Assembly: GCA_964247055.1 (NCBI GenBank)
Contig: OZ176051.1
Coordinates: 14,570,001 to 14,634,000 of the forward strand
From: Paragordius varius
Taxonomy: Eukaryota; Nematomorpha
Length of the DNA stretch: 64,000 nucleotides
Direction: 5' to 3'
Positions 24,301 to 34,078 of this stretch are shown piece after piece; position 1 is the stretch's first letter, and every line of letters begins with the position of its first letter. The position numbers and the translations under genes are program-made. Under the pieces are notes generated by a model, which was not told the origin of the DNA, did not search any database, and saw only the letters and a list, made by a program, of their open reading frames with translations.

Positions 24301-25364
24301 CTTTGTTAAACCCATCTTTTTATTGGGTTGCCTTTTTTCCTTCAACTAAATAAATGTTTCATTTTGGCAAAAACAACGAATCTCTTTTCGACCAAAACTA
24401 ACAGTTTAACCTCTATTCTATCGATTTAACATCCGTTTTATATCTATCCTTTACTTTCTTTCTCGTTCAACCAATTTTTGTAAAAATGCTGCCGATTTTT
24501 AAATGCTCATTTCTATGACTGGATTGTATCCTCTCTCATAAAATATTAATATTTCTATCGCATAAAACAATAAAGTATTAAAATTTATCCAACAAATTCA
24601 TTTAATATATCTATTTACATCGAAACTTGGATGTTCGCAGATTTTACTTTAAAAAATCTGTTGACGTTCATGTAGTGATATCTATAGATAATATTCATCT
24701 ATTACTCTTTATTAACCTAAACCCGGCGTTTCAGTTTGATAATCCACTTGTTAATGTTTGTACTTAAGCTAGTGTTAAAAATCCTAACCTTTAATGAGTT
24801 TTCGGAATTAAACTTATGCTTCTTTTAAAAACATAGAAAAATAGTTTGTATCTTAATATTATACATTATTCGGTATAATAATGATTGATTAAGTTAAAAT
24901 AATTTGTTTCATAAAATTTAAAGATGGGTACTAATTTCTATATAAAATACAACATAAAACCAAGATTTTTTGGGGGGTTGGGGAGTTATCTTGCCAAAAA
25001 CAGTATAAACTGATATTATTAATTTTTGACTGCAAATTTATACAGTTTAATTATCAATATAAAGACATGGATGCTATTGGTAATTAGATCAGAGTAAACA
25101 TTCACCACGATTTTTTATTAAGGAAAGTTATTTAAGTTTTAGCTTTTTCAATGGGATTTCAAATTTAATTATTTATCATATGATCATATTTTATTTTTCA
25201 AATCGTTAAGGATACATAGTGTTTTTAACCGATAATTTTTTTTATAAAATAATAAAAAAATAGAATTTAATTTTGTTTTCTAAATCCATCCAAATGGATT
25301 GTATGATTTATGGTATTTACTTGATATTTATTTATTAGCTGATATAGACGATAATGAAATATGA
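15131..25364 (+). CDS. Micro-exon gene, copy 1 (18 exons, 280 aa, unknown function)
   Basis: Not a family I recognise. Exons read by eye: 15131-15365, 15443-15454, 15512-15523, 16045-16263, 16612-16656, 16728-16766, 16839-16862, 17017-17037, 17094-17135, 17390-17410, 23684-23704, 23738-23758, 23866-23886, 23950-23970, 24025-24045, 24084-24104, 24146-24166 and 25339-25364 (stop TGA). Each is bounded by AG and GT, and all introns are phase 1. Joined, they give 843 nt with no internal stop. The protein has a basic N-terminal 75 residues, a Gly/Ala-rich hydrophobic stretch, an acidic Asn/Glu/Gln-rich linker, then 4- to 15-residue modules, mostly heptads, in an acidic C-terminal half with no cysteines. 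The ATG at 15131 sits in ACCATGG, a strong Kozak context. No signal peptide is evident, so an upstream exon cannot be excluded. The same exon series occurs in copy 2, which is the strongest support. Micro-exon genes of schistosomes and aphid BICYCLE genes share the architecture, but I see no sequence match to either. Confidence 0.86.
15443..15523 (+). CDS. Two 12-base micro-exons (exons 2 and 3)
   Basis: Exon 2 is CTGCGGCGACAG (15443-15454) between TTGTAG and GTAAAT. Exon 3 is GTGTGATTGGTG (15512-15523) between CAACAG and GTATGT. With the split G codons they encode AAAT and GVIG. Between exon 1 and exon 4 they complete a continuous hydrophobic run of about 24 residues rich in Gly and Ala, the composition of a glycine-zipper membrane helix. 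Dropping either exon keeps the frame but shortens the run by four residues. Both are far too short for ordinary gene finders. The call rests on phase, splice signals and the way the products join. Confidence 0.72.
15872..15906. repeat. (TC)n microsatellite
   Basis: CTCTCTCTCTCC-type run in the intron before exon 4 of micro-exon gene copy 1. It provides an unusually long pyrimidine tract, but about 140 bases from the acceptor. Confidence 0.85.
16045..16263 (+). CDS. Exon 4 of micro-exon gene copy 1
   Basis: A 219-base exon after TTATTCAG, ending at a GTAGTT donor. It begins AVVGAGASETPEV, which ends the hydrophobic stretch, and continues as an acidic, Asn/Glu/Gln/Ser-rich, probably disordered linker. 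It is clearly homologous to 63235-63456 on the other strand (222 bases, one codon longer), which has the same phase at both ends. A Tc1-type MITE follows about 20 bases into the next intron. Confidence 0.88.
16286..16537. mobile_element. Tc1/mariner-type MITE in intron 4 of copy 1
   Basis: Arms contain ATACGGACAAACCGTAAAAT and CTTTTGTCCGTTTATTTCAT, ending TTTACTG before TA. It makes up about 250 of the 348 intron bases; the remainder (about 96) is near the 127 of the corresponding copy 2 intron. Confidence 0.75.
16612..17410 (+). CDS. Exons 5 to 10 of micro-exon gene copy 1 (45, 39, 24, 21, 42, 21 bases)
   Basis: Six small phase-1 exons. Exon 5 ends in LDTEDI, exon 6 is ADRPEYTPEEIEN, exon 7 AREIVDRY, exon 8 ALHNIET, exon 9 RAENVVYEAEHIVT and exon 10 NTRFLGR. 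Paralogous exons of identical length are at 63063-63107, 62947-62985, 62858-62881, 61657-61677, 61558-61599 and 61504-61524, encoding for example AREIVDQF, ALYNMGA, RAEIMMEEVENLIS and NTRILER. The exon 10 acceptor (ACTAAAG) has almost no pyrimidine tract and abuts a decayed MITE; its identity rests on the paralogue. Confidence 0.82.
17158..17387. mobile_element. Decayed Tc1-type MITE abutting exon 10
   Basis: The left arm has AATTATACAGACTAAACGCA; the right arm has AACGTTTAATTTGTTTATTC and ends about at AACTAA, directly before the AAG acceptor of exon 10. The copy 2 intron without it is 33 bases. The MITE end therefore supplies the sequence immediately upstream of the splice acceptor. Confidence 0.6.
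18790..21830 (-). mobile_element. APE-type LINE (non-LTR retrotransposon), broken, inside the copy 1 intron
   Basis: Read on the minus strand: an apurinic endonuclease domain (about 21760-21000) with LCLQETRC, GGVGFLVRN, a YGP motif, GNMN where the family has GD(F/M)N, and SDHFLI; a linker (20991-20452); a reverse transcriptase (20437-19685) with FVDIANAFDKLDR, GLKQGCPLSP and the YADD box; and a C-terminal region (19688-18994) with LVLNGGWKNSC-type sequence, followed by a GC-rich tail to about 18790. The coding parts fall into several frames: one in-frame stop at 20998-21000 and at least three frame changes (near 20490-20540, 19690 and 19385). The endonuclease has Asn for the expected Asp, so the copy is inactive. 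Its GC content is visibly higher than the flanks. The clade is uncertain. The 5' end and target duplication were not resolved. Confidence 0.88.
22435..22665. mobile_element. Decayed Tc1-type MITE in intron 10 of copy 1
   Basis: AAAGACAAAATGTTTTTGAA at the left; TATGGTTGTCTTTTC and ACATTTTGTCTGTTT at the right; inverted arms of the common family with decayed tips. Confidence 0.5.
23684..24166 (+). CDS. Seven consecutive 21-base micro-exons (exons 11 to 17)
   Basis: Exons at 23684, 23738, 23866, 23950, 24025, 24084 and 24146 are each exactly 21 bases, phase 1 at both ends, with introns of 33, 107, 63, 54, 38 and 41 bases. Three of the products are DLRQLLE (11), GVEDEFH (12) and EISEDFN (16). 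Residues 2 and 6 are hydrophobic in exons 11, 12, 13 and 16. All seven have counterparts of the same length and order at 57590-56845 on the other strand. Exon 15 is identical in all 21 bases between the copies. Because all are symmetric, any subset can be skipped without losing frame. Confidence 0.86.
25339..25364 (+). CDS. Terminal coding exon (exon 18), copy 1
   Basis: A 26-base coding part after TTTATTAG, encoding SDIDDNEI and a TGA stop at 25362-25364. The paralogous terminal exon at 55388-55413 is also 26 bases to the stop and encodes YNIDNNEI. The intron before it is 1172 bases; I saw no further exon in it. Confidence 0.78.
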
Positions 25365-25452
25365 CTTGGTGAAACACGATGAAGAAAACAACATTACTTT
25401 ATTTAACATTAAAAAATTTATGTTGAGTAAATAGATTATATAAAATGTTGCC

Positions 25453-25458
25453 AATAAA
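25453..25458 (+). promoter_or_regulatory. Candidate polyadenylation signal of micro-exon gene copy 1
   Basis: AATAAA about 90 bases after the stop codon. Copy 2 has AATAAA at a similar distance after its stop. In DNA this AT-rich the hexamer is common by chance, so support is mainly positional. Confidence 0.45.
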
Positions 25459-25559
25459 TATATATAAATATTATTTTAGTGCCTTCTTTAGATTAAAAAT
25501 TTAAACAATAGAATAATATATTAATTTTTAGTCCATTATTTTATAACGACTTGAGTTGT

Positions 25560-26330
25560 ATTGAGAAGCTCTGTCCATATTATAAATCAAGGTTTGAACT
25601 TAAGTACACTATATTTGTGTAGAAGCTAATTATCTAGAGACTCTTAGCTTTCTTACCGATTACAGAGTCAATTGAGGGAAAGTGAGTATTATTGTTTTGA
25701 GTATCGAGCCGCGTTTTGCTGCTTCTACGGGTTTCCTCGACTAGCCAAGGATAATATTCTTTTGGAGCGATTTGGTTCTGTGAGATGGAGATATTTAATT
25801 GCCTGTATATCTGATCGTAAAGCAGAATTGGTTTGAATCAGAGATTTGGGATTTTGCCTAAAATTTTCTATAAGAACCACATTTAATATGAGTCGGGCTT
25901 TATTGATGGATTCAAATTTCCTTAATTGCCGATAATATCAAGGGGTTATCGTTGCCGAATCCCAGCTGCAGTCAAATAAATGATTAAGCCTAGATATTGT
26001 GTAACTTCAGTCCGATAAAATTTGTTCGCTGTGTTTATTTTAGATACTCATGTCAGCAAGTAATTGTTCTAACAGAACCGTATAGTAAGCGTACCGGATA
26101 TTCGTAACAATAAGATCCAATATTCCTTTATATGTTGCCAAAAATGACAGGTACGAATTAACTTCAATATACAGGTTGAGAAAAGTGCATAAAGAACACA
26201 TCCTTGTGTCACACCTTTGTGAGATTGGGACGGCCGTATTATGTTTTGGTAACAGCTGTTTGTTGCCATACAGCGATTGTAGCTAATGTATTATGTGAGT
26301 GAAAACTGCTTTCTACCAAAATCATCTTAT
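25560..26330 (-). mobile_element. LINE reverse-transcriptase fragment
   Basis: On the minus strand 26225-26150 reads SHKGVTQGCVLYALFST, the RT motif B region. Downstream about 26015-25985 reads VTQYLGLIIYLTAAG, the post-catalytic KYLG-type segment. The pieces are in LINE order and close together, but no YADD box is readable. It is only a fragment, of unknown clade. Confidence 0.6.
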
Positions 26331-27233
26331 CTTGGATAATAGTAAAAATTCATTAAAGGATACGTAGTTTTTACTTTGTAAAGTCAGATTTTACGTCGGG
26401 TATTTATTATCAGCGATTTTGGGTTTTAATCTTAAAATTTGGGCAGTTTTTGAATATCAATCATACAAACGGAGAAATAAATTTCATTTTTTAAAGGGAT
26501 AAATCAACGATTAACATCAGTCGTTGGGTTCGAAGGAACTCAAATTTTGCAGGAGTTTAGTTAACTAATTTAGCAATGGATGGAAAAAGGTCATTGGAAT
26601 TCCATTGTATCCTAAAAAAGGAAAAGAAGTGATTTAAGGAAAATAAAAATCGTTCGCTAAATTAGATAATCGAGTGGAAGCTTCAGATATGGGCTAATAT
26701 TAAATGACAAATATGGCATTCAAAAAAAGAAGAGAAACTTCAATTTAATTTAATAATAGTTTAGTTGGTTAACACGATTTACACAAAAAATATCCTTAAT
26801 GCTAATGCATAAAAGTATGGACGTCTTCATGGTGCTTTTTTGGTTCTTACGAATCATTTAAATTAATATTATTACTTTTGCTTTAATTGCTTGATACCAT
26901 AAGAATTCGTACATCATCTCATTGATTTATTGCTCTTCGCTAACACGAACTGGGAGAAAACAGAATCAAAATGCTTGTGAATAAAAGAACTTTTATGTTT
27001 AACTTTTGTAATTTACGAATGCAAAAAAATAAAGTTTTCGAAAAACGCACCCGCTCAAAAATTGACCTATAAAAAACATAATCGAAGATAATTGGGCAAA
27101 TGAATTTAATAAGGTCTTATAAAACCAATTTAATCAAATAAGTATCAATTGTCAACTTCCCTCTATTTTAGTTTTTTTATAATTTAATTTAAAAATATTA
27201 ATAATAAGTTGAAATGGGTTAGGTTTTAATATA
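26331..27233. other. No gene recognised
   Basis: Possibly more LINE debris (slightly raised GC around 26500-26700), but no motif is readable. Confidence 0.45.
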
Positions 27234-27887
27234 CCATTTTCACTTCAAGAGTGTCCTTGAACAATTCAAGTTGGTCCTTGAACAATTCAAGTTGGTCCTT
27301 GAACAGTTCAAGTTGGTCCTTAAACACTTCAAGTTGGTCCTTTGACTTTTTTGTTTTGTTTATAACTTTTATCAATCAAATCGTAAATAATTCATCTATT
27401 TTATTGTTTTTAACCTATTTTAATTATTTAACATAAATTTTTAATCGATATCAACTTTTAATCTTTGAACCGTATATCTTTATTAATTTCTTAAAATAAT
27501 TTTGTATTTATAAGATTTTAACACGAAATGAAAAAATATATAATTCTGGGTTTTTAATTAAAATTTTTCATCAAAAACATATAAAAGTCAATAATTTTGT
27601 TCAATTGAAAAAAAATAGTTTGAAACAAAAAAAGTGGTTTTCAATAAATTTTTTTATTTTTGAATGAATAAATATATAATAAATAAAGATAGGTTAATAA
27701 ATAATAAAATAAAAATATAAATGCAAAAATTATGGTTAAATCAAAATTTATAAATTTTAAAGACCAACTTGAAATGTTCAAGGACCAGCTTAAACTGTTC
27801 AAGGACCAACTTCAATTTTCAAGGACTAACTTGCACTGTTCAAGGACCAACTTGAAGTGTTCAAGGACACTCTTGAAGTGCAAATGG
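27234..27887. mobile_element. Foldback element, family A, copy 2
   Basis: CCATTTTCACTTCAAGAGTG and its inverse GCAAATGG lie between TA dinucleotides. Four clear 21-base units stand at the left (27260-27340) and about five at the right (27755-27870). The unit itself contains TTCAAG...CTTGAA, so it is partly palindromic. The regular period makes spurious open frames with repeated seven-residue words. Confidence 0.82.
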
Positions 27888-28224
27888 TATATTCCAAATT
27901 TAAAAAAAGTATCTATTGCCAAAAATTATATTGAGAAAAATATATAGCAAACGGAAAACTTATATATATGTTGAATAATAAACATAATTTTTATGTATAA
28001 ACTAGCTGGCCCTGTCACGCTTCACTGTAACGTGGTCACATTGATGGTCATTCTTTTTTTCAATAAATAGAACCGGAAATATAAATCAAACTTAACGATA
28101 TTTTATCCAAAATAATCGGGCTCAAGTAACTTAACACAAAATTGTTCATAGAAAACTTTCCTTATTAATTGACTGCCATTTAATTTATTTTTTGTTGTTT
28201 TACAAAATATTGGTCAGTGTAAGG
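27888..28224. other. Short region with a repeat-like terminus
   Basis: ACTAGCTGGCCCTGTCACGC at 28003 looks like the terminus of a dispersed repeat, comparable in style to the start of repeat X. Its body is not recognisable. Confidence 0.4.
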
Positions 28225-30656
28225 CAGGGATGTCCAACACAAATGGCTTAAAGAGCCACCTTTTCGATCTCAAAATTCCAAAGAATCACTTTTTATTTAT
28301 ATATATCAAGACATTGGCAACAAATAAATTTATTATTTTAACATATAGATGTGCTAATTTTCATATCAAAAAGTAAATAAACAGTATAAATATAATGATG
28401 CTTTGCTAATTAAATTATATCATTGTAAAAAAAGATAAAAAATACATGTATATGGTAAAATTATTGCAATTCGATGGTATGACTAGAGTAGACTGTGGCG
28501 ATTTTAATCCTTAAAATGTAACCTTTTTTATCTAATAAAAATAAAAGAAATAAATATTTTTCATTGCATAATTAAATTTTTAATGGGATATTTGTTTTGT
28601 TATTTTTTTGCTTAATTTATTCAAATCTATATCAATATTTGATACAGCACATCTCAATTCATTCTCTAAGTTTTCATCAGTTAATAAAGAACGTGAAAGA
28701 GATTATGTGTATTTTATTTTAGAAAAAAACTTTCACACAGATAAGTGGACCCAAAAGCACAAATTAATCTTTGTGCAAAAATTCCTAAATCAGGAAATTT
28801 ATCAAACGTTATATATTTTTGTAAAATTCAATTTTATTTGTTCAAATAATAATTTTAATTCAATATTTTTTAAATCTAGTAATTCCATTTGTAATAATAG
28901 GAGCGTTGATAGCTTCAACGTAGAATGGACTTCAAAATAAATCAATTATTTTTTCATATTTTGTCATATCCCCGTATCGATTATTAAAAGCTTTTAATAA
29001 TATGTTAATTTGATTTGCATATTTTGAAAAATCGTTAGTTTTACCAGCTTTAAATCTATTCTATTCTGGAAAATGTTCAGCATTATTTTTTATATGGTAA
29101 AAAGCTTTAATGTGGTTTTAAATTATCTTGCTTTTGCAAAGATTCATATAATTGATTTAGTTTTTCGGTAATATCTACGGAAAAGCTGAAATCTGACAAC
29201 TAATCTTCATTGGTTAATTCCTCTACCAAATAATGATTCTGCAATAGAAAAATATTTATTTTTTTTAATGAATAATAAAATCTTTTTAGACATTTTCGAC
29301 TAAGCCACCTTACATTTGAAAAAATATAAGATCTCCATATTCTGAATGAATTTCTTTTAATAACTCCTTAAACTGCCTATGCTTCAAAGCATGAGATTTA
29401 ATAAAATTAACTACTTTAACAACAACGGTCATTACATTGTCCATTGTCAGAGCATGTCTGCAGAGATTTTCACGGTGAATCATGCAATGCATTATATATA
29501 TGGTCAATATTAATACCATCGGATTCCATCTTATTTTGCAATAATTTCATGGTTCCCTTGTTTTTTCCCATCATAGCTGGGGCACCATCTGTTGTCAAAC
29601 AAGATAGTGCCCTCATATTTAATTTATTGTCCTCAACATTTCAATACATGAAACATATCAAATCCCTTAGTTGTATTTTTCATCGGAAGTAAGCCTAACA
29701 ATCTTCTGTTATATTAAAAAATTCATCTATCCCTCGAATAAAGACTACCAATTGTGATATGTTGCTTATATCTGTGCTTTCATCAAATGACAAGGAAAAC
29801 GCCACAAAATTTTGAATTCTTTCTTTTAGGAAAAGTTGAATTTCTTCTGCGGTGTCTGTAATTTGTCGACACATAGTATTGCGCCAAAGACTTATACTGG
29901 ATATTAATTCAACTTTATTAGGCTAAACACATTTTATAATTTCCAGTACGCATTTCTTTACAAACTCACCGAATAAGGCTTCATTTTTTGGCGAGTAAAT
30001 TGGCAACAATAAACTTGCCTTTACAATCGGATAAAGTTGCGTGAATGAATTTGTTGGTTGGAGATTTTTAATATTTTTTAAAGATTCTAATTTTATTATT
30101 TTCATTTCTGTAGTCATATTAATAAAATCCAAATGCATGGTATTGGCATGTCTTCTTAAATTATATTCGCGAAACCCGTTTGTCGTAACTTTGCAAAAAA
30201 GGCACTCCGCTTTGTTGAAAATTTGAGTAAACCCATATTTTAATTCCCAGTCGGGATTGTATTTTCTAGTTACTTTTTTAAATTTATGCATATTGAAAGC
30301 TAAATAAATTATTTTAAATATTTATCTTTTTGCAAGTATCAATATTTCAATGGACCCAAATTATAATTTCCAGTATTGGTATGAAAGCTAAATAAATTAT
30401 TTCAAATACCTATTTTTTGCAATGTTTTAATTTAATGTGAAAGTTATGATCTTGAAGTTGGATATAACATGCAGGAAAAAATGTGTTTTATAAATGATTA
30501 AATGAATGCGATGATAGATATTTATAATAAAGAATCTTATTAAAAGTTTCTAAAAAATTTTTAAAAAAAAATAGAAATTAATTTTTTTTAAAAAAATTTT
30601 TTTTTCAAAATTTTTAATGAGCCACTAGTGGCCCAATACCTTGTTGTAAACCCCTG
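28225..30656 (-). mobile_element. hAT transposon with decayed BED-finger transposase
   Basis: Ends are CAGGGATGTCCAACA (28225) and, inverted, CAGGGGTTTACAACA (30656). The flanking 8-mers no longer match, so the copy is old. On the minus strand a transposase can be followed: a BED-type finger (30291-30120; KYGFT, CLFC, EYNLRRHANTMH), then FSLSFDESTDISN (about 29800), CLTTDGAPAMMGKN (about 29600) and VRWLSRKCLKRFYYSL (about 29310). These are hallmarks of the GTF2IRD2/ZBED-like hAT group. Only the finger part (29923-30291) and short pieces remain open; multiple stops and frame changes lie between. Confidence 0.8.
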
Positions 30657-31059
30657 TTTTATAGCATAACTATATATTTAAATTTTAATTTTCAAACAAG
30701 ATCTCAATTTCTATTTTCAATTGTTGTGTGCATTCCTTCTTCTATAGTTTTTTTAGTACACCGAATTTTTAAGTCTATTTTGTTTTTTAAAATTATAAAT
30801 AGAATGTCTTTTAGAAAATTATTTGTCTATTTATTTTACGTTTTGTCCGATTTCAATTTTTACTCTATCTTCAAAAATATCATTCGTTTAAAAAAAGCGC
30901 GAAATTACCTTTATAATATTTTTTTTGTTTTCTTTAAAGTATATATCATATTCCTATATTTAATTTTTTGGTTGATTTTTTGGATCATTTTTTATATTTA
31001 ATTTTATATCTATTATGTATTTTATTAATTTTTTATGGTTTCTGTAAAGCGTGCAGGCC
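30657..31059. other. No gene recognised
   Basis: Contains one MITE-like arm end (TTTTACGTTTTGTCCGATTT, about 30835). A 91-codon frame here is composed mainly of AT-codon residues and starts at ATG by chance. Confidence 0.5.
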
Positions 31060-33360
31060 AGACCTGGCCAGACGGAGATAGAGGCCAATAGGGTTAAAGT
31101 TGTGGAATGTGTTTTGCCAGTATAAATGTTGGTTCGTTAAAACGTAAGTTATATGATTTAGTTGAAACTATGAGGGTAAAATAGGTAAATTTTTTGTGCG
31201 TTCAGGAGACCAGATCCGTGGAAATGGCACTAGGCGTTAGAGGGTAACTATAAAATGTTTTATTCAGGTTCTATTAGTTACAGTGGGGTCGCTATTATAG
31301 TGTGGATTTGCTAATCTGAGGTTAGACGAACAATATAAGTATTGGACTATGGGTTTTCGTCTTTAGCGTTTCTGTTCCCCAGATAGGATTGACTAAAAAA
31401 ATAAATTTTATGATTTGTTAAACGGGGAAATGACTTCATTAACGAAAGACAGAGAAATCATATTTTTTGGTGATTTCAATGGGCATGTGAAACAAAATAG
31501 GAGATGATTTGAGCCTTGGCATGGCGGAAAATGCTACGGGGTTAAAAAGGAATCAGGGACTAATTAAGATATGCTCTATCTTATAATTTCGCTATAAGAA
31601 ATACCTTTTTTTAAATAGGATAGCTATTTAATTACCTACAAAAGTGGAGTTAAGAAGTTACAAATTGATTATATTCTTGTACCACGAAAGTCTTTAAAGT
31701 ATGTTGTGTACGCAAAGTCATATCTAAACAACAGATTAGTGCACAACATAATTTATATGCGTAAATATATGGCAGATAGACTAATAAATGCTAAAAAGCT
31801 TAAGCTTATAGCGCCGAAGATAATTAAATGGGATTCCTTAAGAAACAGTAAAGAAAGATTTGTAGAAAACAATAAATTATTCGCGGAGGAAGAGATTGAA
31901 GAGGTGGAAAGAATATTTTCAGGACTTTAAATTGGGTGTCTGTGAAACGAATTTACCCAAAACCAGACTATGTATCAGCGCATATTGCAAGTATAAAGAA
32001 GTCCAGGTTGGACAATGAAAGTTATTTGAAAAATTATAGAGAAACGAATTAGAAAAATGATTTGCATAGAGGATAATCAATTTGGTTTTATTCTGGCAAA
32101 GTCCACCATCGATTCGATTCACGCAATAAGGGAGCTATTTGAAAAGCATATAGAAATGAAAAAGGAGTTGCATGGTATTTTTATCGATATTGGAAAGGCG
32201 TTTGACAGGATAACGAAAAAACGCTAGAAGTTACATAAAATTATAAAAAGTATGCACGGCTCTGAAAATGCCAAAGTTAAAACACATCAAGGAGTGTCAA
32301 ATATTGAAATAGACCAAGGCGTCTATAGTGGTAAGCAATCAGTCCGTTGCTATTTATAATATGCATGGACGAAATTTCAAGAGAAGTGGGGCAACATGGT
32401 GGCTGTTTTATGGAGACGACCTAATAGTGCTGTCAGACGAGTCGCGTGAATTAAGAAATTTGTGAAATGGATTGATGTTTTACGACGGTGCGCAAAAGTT
32501 AATAAAAAGAAAACGAAACTAAATCCTTGGTGGGAAATATGGAAAATGGAAAGAAGGTTGGATATTAAAAGGTCACGAGGAACGCAAATATTTAGCGATT
32601 TTAGCAGCAGATGGTTCTTTAAAAGAATTTGAAATAGTTGGGCACACTATAAAAAGATATTAAACGTTCTGGTGGATAAAATATTGATCTATATTTACAA
32701 TGCTGTATCCTACAATGATGTACTACTCAAAGAGATGATACGGTTATCTTCGCAGAAAATCCAAACTCATAACGCTCCTACTACAACATTTTGTAGATGT
32801 CAAAAATATGGGCCACAGATTAATCTTTCAAAAAAAAGATATTACAAATTAACCGAAAAGTTGCAAACGCTTCAATAACTCTTGACGAACATATTATTGA
32901 AACAGTCAAAATTACACAAATCTTGGGAATCTAAACCTGACGATATAATTGTAATTCCGAAATTAAACGGAGGATTGCTATGGCCAAAACGTCCCATGAT
33001 ATAAGCCTAAAAACTAAAATTCGCACAAATACATTCGTTTTTCCAACTTTTCTCTAAGGGTGTAAAGGTTGGACCTAAAAAAATCCGACTAACAGACTCT
33101 CTATGTAAGAAAACTCCTGCAGAAAGGGACGGTCAAAGTAAATAACAACACAAAATTAAGAACTAAAATTCCTTGATGTTGGGAAAGGTTAGTTTGAACG
33201 TAGGGCCGAAGGATACGGTGAATGGACAATAATGTAAAAGAAACCAATGCAACCTTGGCAAACTCAAAATTAAAATTAAAAATCTCAATCTTTGGAGAAG
33301 TCTTATTTACAATATTGCAAAAAGGCGACCTTGACTTATAGAAATACATACATACATATT
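31060..33360 (+). mobile_element. RTE-like LINE remnant, heavily decayed
   Basis: Pieces in several frames run in LINE order: an endonuclease start with VNFLCVQETRS (about 31185), GDFNGHV (about 31470), LQIDYILVP-like text (about 31655), a linker (IKWDSLRN, about 31826), and reverse transcriptase QFGF...STIDSIHAIRELFEKH and GIFIDIGKAFDRI (about 32090-32215), then a YGDD box (about 32405). A second overlapping RT piece (DDTVIFAENPNSL, about 32730) and EIKRRIAMAK (about 32965) follow. The two RT boxes suggest a mosaic of two copies. It ends at a short ACATACATAC run (about 33347-33358), like the simple-repeat tails of RTE elements. Many frame breaks; no coding capacity remains. Confidence 0.75.
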
Positions 33361-33582
33361 TGATGTGTTATTGTCCAGAAGAGCTATTATAAATGAAAAA
33401 ACCATGATAGGAAATTATTCGCAAAATTAAAATATATAGTATTAGGTATCATTTATTAAATCATATTCATTGTATAAATATTATCTATCCCATTTAGATG
33501 CTATAATATATAATTAAAGGCTACACTAGGCTTATTTAAAAGGCCCCATACAATTATTAAAAATGGCACCCATCTAATATTA

Positions 33583-33801
33583 TTATGCTAAGTGTGATAA
33601 TAAAACATTTTTGCCAAATTTTTTCTGCTTATCAGTTAGACGCCGAGACTTTTTCTGGTTCTTAGGCTTTCCTTTGCCTGCAGAGCGCTTGGGTTTGAAT
33701 TTCAATTTCGTGTTTTTGGGGTCAAACATTGCTACGATATCTTCAAGACCTCTCAAATCTGGGTTGGATATGCAAAGGCCCATAGAAAAAGGACTATTCT
33801 G
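33583..33801 (-). CDS. Terminal exon of an unidentified host gene
   Basis: An acceptor TTGTATTCCCAACAG ends at 33802, and a 72-codon frame runs from NSPFSMGLCISNPDLRG to LLSHLA and a stop at 33583-33585. The C-terminal part is very Lys/Arg-rich (RSAGKGKPKNQKKSRRL), like a nuclear or nucleolar protein tail. It lies just after the RTE remnant on the opposite strand and does not resemble any transposon protein I know. Partner exons upstream (above 33802) were not found. It could be a retained last exon of a real gene or an isolated remnant. Confidence 0.45.
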   Translation of the reverse strand, partial: QNSPFSMGLCISNPDLRGLEDIVAMFDPKNTKLKFKPKRSAGKGKPKNQKKSRRLTDKQKKFGKNVLLSHLA

Positions 33802-34078
33802 TTGGGAATACAAATGTGGTAAGCAAAGCCCTTGTTGATGGACTGAACCGCACGTTTCGTTTAAATTCTATAGACAATGGAGATAAATTGATAAATATTA
33901 TGCCAATGCAAAATATAATCTATCAAAAAAGTTGTCCTTTTCAGTAGAAGCTCAAATTTATATAAAATTAAATATTTTTACTAAAAGACAGCCATATTTT
34001 TGAATATATTAATACTGGGTTCCAAATAGAGGGCTATAGAAAAATTCTAACGAAATATGTAATATATTGTGATAGGAT

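Noticed and set aside
27251-27436. Open frame with a repeated seven-residue word, and similar frames at 14294-14488, 27732-27947 and 52980-53171
   Set aside because: Produced by the 21-base sub-repeats in the arms of foldback family A. The same array read in the other orientation gives equally regular peptides.
30726-31001. 91-codon frame rich in Phe, Ile, Tyr and Leu, resembling a membrane protein
   Set aside because: Composition expected of random AT-rich DNA; no splice or homology support.
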